The notes under the pieces are model-generated. The model saw nothing but the letters and a program-made list of their open reading frames with translations. It ran no database searches and was not told where the DNA came from. A stretch of DNA of 15,555 nt. Origin: Baffinella frigidus (taxonomy: Eukaryota; Cryptophyceae; Cryptomonadales; Baffinellaceae). The stretch lies in assembly GCA_026770585.1 (NCBI GenBank), contig MU646321.1, positions 493,496-509,050 of the forward strand. Reading direction: 5' to 3'. The stretch's first letter is position 1. Every line of letters starts with the position of its first letter. The position numbers were made by a program, and so were the translations under genes. This document shows positions 13,635-15,555 of this stretch, piece by piece.

Positions 13635-13763
13635 CTAAGTTGACATGCTGAATTTGCGGTACAAATCCGTCAACTTTGGAGGTGTTGCGTACCGTCCGCA
13701 CGAGATGTTGCGGTCGAGCATCGGTGTCACGTCCATCGCCAGACTTCGCTCCAGATCCCCCTG
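13635..13763 (-). pseudogene. QGDLERSLAMDV...KLTDLYRKFSMST module (possible last exon)
   Basis: From 13763 the minus strand is open for 42 codons to TAG (13637-13635): QGDLERSLAMDVTPMLDRN, ISCGRYATPPKL, TDLYRKFSMST. An AG at 13762-13761 could be the acceptor. The end matches KLTNLYRGPSVST of the plus copies, and MLD-x-ISCGRY matches the adjacent truncated copy. It may be the most complete member of this family here, but it has no start and no recognised domain. Confidence 0.45.
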
Positions 13764-13869
13764 TTGTTCGGGTTCAGGGGGTTTAGAAAATCGAACACTC
13801 GAAAATCTCTTCATTTGTTCATTTGGAGGCTTGAAATTCTGCCGTACGGGGTTGAGTGTTGTGTGTTGA

Positions 13870-14160
13870 GTTTTGAGTTTTGAGAGTTTAGTGATAAGGG
13901 GTTAGGGTTTAGGGTTTAGGGTTTAGGGTTTAGGGTTTAGGATTTAGGGTTTAGGGTTTAGGGTTTAGGGTTTAGGGTTTAGTCACGTCCATCGCCAGAC
14001 TTCGCTCCAGACCCCCCTGGTGGTCAGGGGTTGGGGGTTAGGGGTTAGGGGTTAGTGTTTAGTGTTTAGTGTTTAGTGTTTAGGGTTTAGGGTTGGGTTT
14101 AGGGTTTAGGGTTTAGGGTTTAGGGTTTAGGGTTTGGGGGTTTGGGTTTGGGGCTTTGGG
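13870..14160 (+). repeat. GGGTTTA/GTGTTTA tracts split by a duplicated module fragment
   Basis: Telomere-like tracts at 13890-13980 and 14030-14160 enclose 13981-14018, a near-exact copy of 13726-13764 (CACGTCCATCGCCAGACTTC...CCCCCTG; minus QGGLERSLAMDVT). The copy ends at heptamers on both sides. Confidence 0.9.
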
Positions 14161-14184
14161 TTTTGGGCTCACGGGGCTCAGAAA

Positions 14185-14250
14185 CTGGAAAAAGAACTCA
14201 GTGAGAATCGCGTGGGTCCACTGGACGTGGAATCGACACTCGAGGCCAGC
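14185..14250 (-). pseudogene. Cyclic-nucleotide phosphodiesterase exon fragment, copy 3 (degenerate)
   Basis: The minus strand reads RFHVQWTHAILTEFFFQ, matching NIHVQWTHAILAEFFSQ of the fuller copy at 14768-14890. The donor GTTCCA is changed to TTTCTG and the NPCKEW part is lost. Confidence 0.55.
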
Positions 14251-14436
14251 AAACGGGGCATTTCAAAAACGTTATTATGGTGCCGTCCCCTAGGTTTGTA
14301 CCGGGGGCGGTCACGTACCTGCCCGGAATTCCGCTGAAATTCGATTATAGCCCCAAACAGGGTTTTAAAATACCCATTTGTCCAGCCTGGTGTGGAACCT
14401 TGATTAGGGTTTACGGGGCTCGAAACCTGGGAGGAA
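14251..14436. other. Mostly unassigned; trace of a fourth phosphodiesterase exon copy
   Basis: Around 14405-14440 the minus strand reads AEFSSQVSSP, resembling the end of the phosphodiesterase exon (AEFFSQVPAL). The rest shows no recognisable feature. Confidence 0.35.
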
Positions 14437-14870
14437 AACTCGGCTCGTCCTACAACACATTTATAACAGAAACTCCCGTACAAACGGGCAACTAAAATGC
14501 TTTTATGGCGAATAAAAATCTTTTATGGCGAGCACAGTTTTAATCAGGTAGGGCTGGAACCTGGGAGAAGAACTCGGCGAGGATCGCGTGGGTCCACTGC
14601 ACATGGATGTTCCACTCCTTGCAGGGGTTCGCGAGAGCGAAACCTCTACCTCTACCTAACTAAAACTCAGCTCGCCCTATCACACATTTATAACAGAAAC
14701 TCCAGTACAAATAAGCAACTAAAATGCTGTTATGGCGAGGGCAGTTTTAATAAGGTAGGGCTGGAACCTGAGAGAAGAACTCAGCGAGAATCGCGTGGGT
14801 CCACTGCACGTGGATGTTCCACTCCTTGCAGGGGTTCGAGAGGTCTGCGGTGTGCAGCAGGACCTGCAGC
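14437..14870 (+). repeat. Two tandem units of about 227 bp carrying the phosphodiesterase exon
   Basis: ACACATTTATAACAGAAACT, then CAACTAAAATGCT, TTATGGCGAG, CAGTTTTAAT and AGGTAGGGCTGGAACCTG recur at about 14455-14563 and 14682-14770, each followed by the same exon. Confidence 0.85.
14561..14640 (-). pseudogene. Cyclic-nucleotide phosphodiesterase exon, copy 2 (5' end lost)
   Basis: The minus strand reads ANPCKEWNIHVQWTHAIL and AEFFSQ, then the donor CAG|GTTCCA (exon end 14561). Upstream of NPCKEW the sequence departs from the fuller copy, so the metal-ligand Asp of ADLSNP is missing. Confidence 0.6.
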
Positions 14871-14890
14871 ACGAACCTGCGCCAAAAGTC
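14768..14890 (-). pseudogene. Class I 3',5'-cyclic-nucleotide phosphodiesterase catalytic exon, copy 1
   Basis: The minus strand reads DFWRRFVLQVLLHTADLSNP, then CKEWNIHVQWTHAILAEFF and SQ, ending at donor CAG|GTTCCA (14768). This is the conserved H.ADLSNP...W...I..EFF.Q segment of PDEase_I domains, which hydrolyse cAMP or cGMP; the Asp of ADLSNP is a metal ligand in that family. Possible acceptors are at 14877 (CAG|GTTCGTG) or 14864 (CAG|GTCCTG). The usual continuation GD.E after the Gln would need another exon, which is not seen. A third partial piece, RFVLQVLDL, lies near 14945-14965. With three or four copies of one exon and no other PDE exons, this is a relic cluster or part of a gene extending beyond the window. 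Confidence 0.72.
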
Positions 14891-15043
14891 GTCGTTACCC
14901 AAAAGTCATCTTTCTCTGCTAGCTTGATGCCCACAGGTCAAGTACCTGCAGCACAAACCTGTCGCGGGGCCCGAATGTCAATTGTCAACTTTCTGCAAGC
15001 TTCATGCCCACAGGTTGTGACCACCCTGGGGTTCTCCGAAAGT

Positions 15044-15073
15044 CGACGTTTCGGCAAGTTGACCGAAACGTCG
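15044..15073. repeat. 11-bp perfect stem hairpin
   Basis: CGACGTTTCGG (15044-15054), loop of 8, CCGAAACGTCG (15063-15073). AAGTTGACCGAAACG is also directly repeated just downstream. Confidence 0.85.
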
Positions 15074-15164
15074 AAAGTTGACCGAAACGACAACTTTTTT
15101 TCAGAAAGCGGACAAAAGCCAAAGTAATTAATGGACTGCGGCAGACCCTAGGGCTCGCCAGCAC

Positions 15165-15255
15165 ACTGCACCCTGCACCCTGCACCCTGCACCCTAAGCC
15201 TTACACGCTACCCTAAACCGGCACCCTGCACCCTGAACCCTGCACCCTGCACCAT
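15165..15255 (-). repeat. CACCCTG telomere-like tract
   Basis: C-rich plus-strand units CCCTGCA, the complement of the GGGTGCA units in the final tract. Confidence 0.9.
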
Positions 15256-15407
15256 TAACGCACTTTCATCGCGCCACCAAATAGAATCTGTTCCGCATGG
15301 CGTCCATCTAAACGATTTCCGGTACCCCCCTCGGTATTTCAAGCCACAAAAGTACGAAACGGCTCCAACGCCAAGCCAAATCTGGATTAAAATCTATAAG
15401 TCTATTA
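15256..15407. other. Short unassigned spacer
   Basis: Contains TCCATCTAAACGATTT (15303-15318), shared with the inverted repeat at 10363-10471. No gene seen. Confidence 0.4.
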
Positions 15408-15555
15408 GGGTGTGGGGTGTGGGGTGTGGGGTGTAGGGGTGTAGGGTGTAGGGTGTAGGGTGCAGGGTGTAGGGTGCAGGGTGCAGGGTGCAGGGTGCAG
15501 GGTGTAGGGTGTAGGGTGTAGGGTGTAGGGTGTAGGGTGTAGGGTGTAGGGTGTA
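15408..15555 (+). repeat. GGGTGTG / GGGTGTA / GGGTGCA telomere-like tract to the window end
   Basis: Units change in blocks from GGGTGTG to GGGTGTA, then a mixed GGGTGCA block, then a clean GGGTGTA run at 15499-15555. The G-rich strand points outward, the orientation expected of a right-hand chromosome end, though the unit is a variant of TTTAGGG. Confidence 0.93.

Overview
This is a eukaryotic, subtelomere-like window. Evidence: long and short tracts of degenerate plant-type telomere heptamers (TTTAGGG and variants GGGGTTA, GGGTTTG, GGGTTCG, GGGTGTA, GGGTGCA, TAAACCA), spliceosomal GT-AG introns that can be placed exactly by protein continuity, and a very repeat-rich, gene-poor layout. The heptamer type, GC-rich exons and short introns (about 80-460 nt) suggest a protist, possibly an alga, but I cannot name the lineage.

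Layout. 1-153: G-rich telomere-like tract. 154-1446 (minus): four exons of a REX-type DEDDh RNA exonuclease whose recognisable coding ends where the telomere-like tract begins. 1650-1900: decayed MYND zinc-finger fragment carrying a 60-bp palindrome. 2190-3660: a 46-codon ORF, a minus-strand gene module, C-rich telomere-like tracts and small open islands between them. 3903-4360: tandem repeats upstream of the one gene that looks intact. 4455-8284 (plus): a RING / SAP-like / TRAF-zinc-finger / coiled-coil protein with at least seven exons; its coiled-coil exon has been amplified four times with its intron, and at least one copy is broken. 8286-9850: nested fold-back (inverted-repeat) elements. 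9890-10680: degenerate short repeats. 10690-12260: at least nine copies of a small minus-strand protein motif (ELDxNVA, fullest form ELDKNVAKWNELG) mixed with telomere-like tracts. 12374-13766: copies of a second module family on both strands, split by a 147-bp hairpin element. 14185-14920 (minus): repeated copies of one exon of a class I cyclic-nucleotide phosphodiesterase. 15165-15555: GGGTGCA and GGGTGTA tracts.

Overall the window reads as a scrap-yard of exon-sized gene pieces, many ending at or flanked by telomere-like heptamers, plus hairpin elements. Only the RING/TRAF gene appears complete. Exon boundaries are my reading from frame, GT-AG dinucleotides and family patterns; no alignment or transcript data were used.
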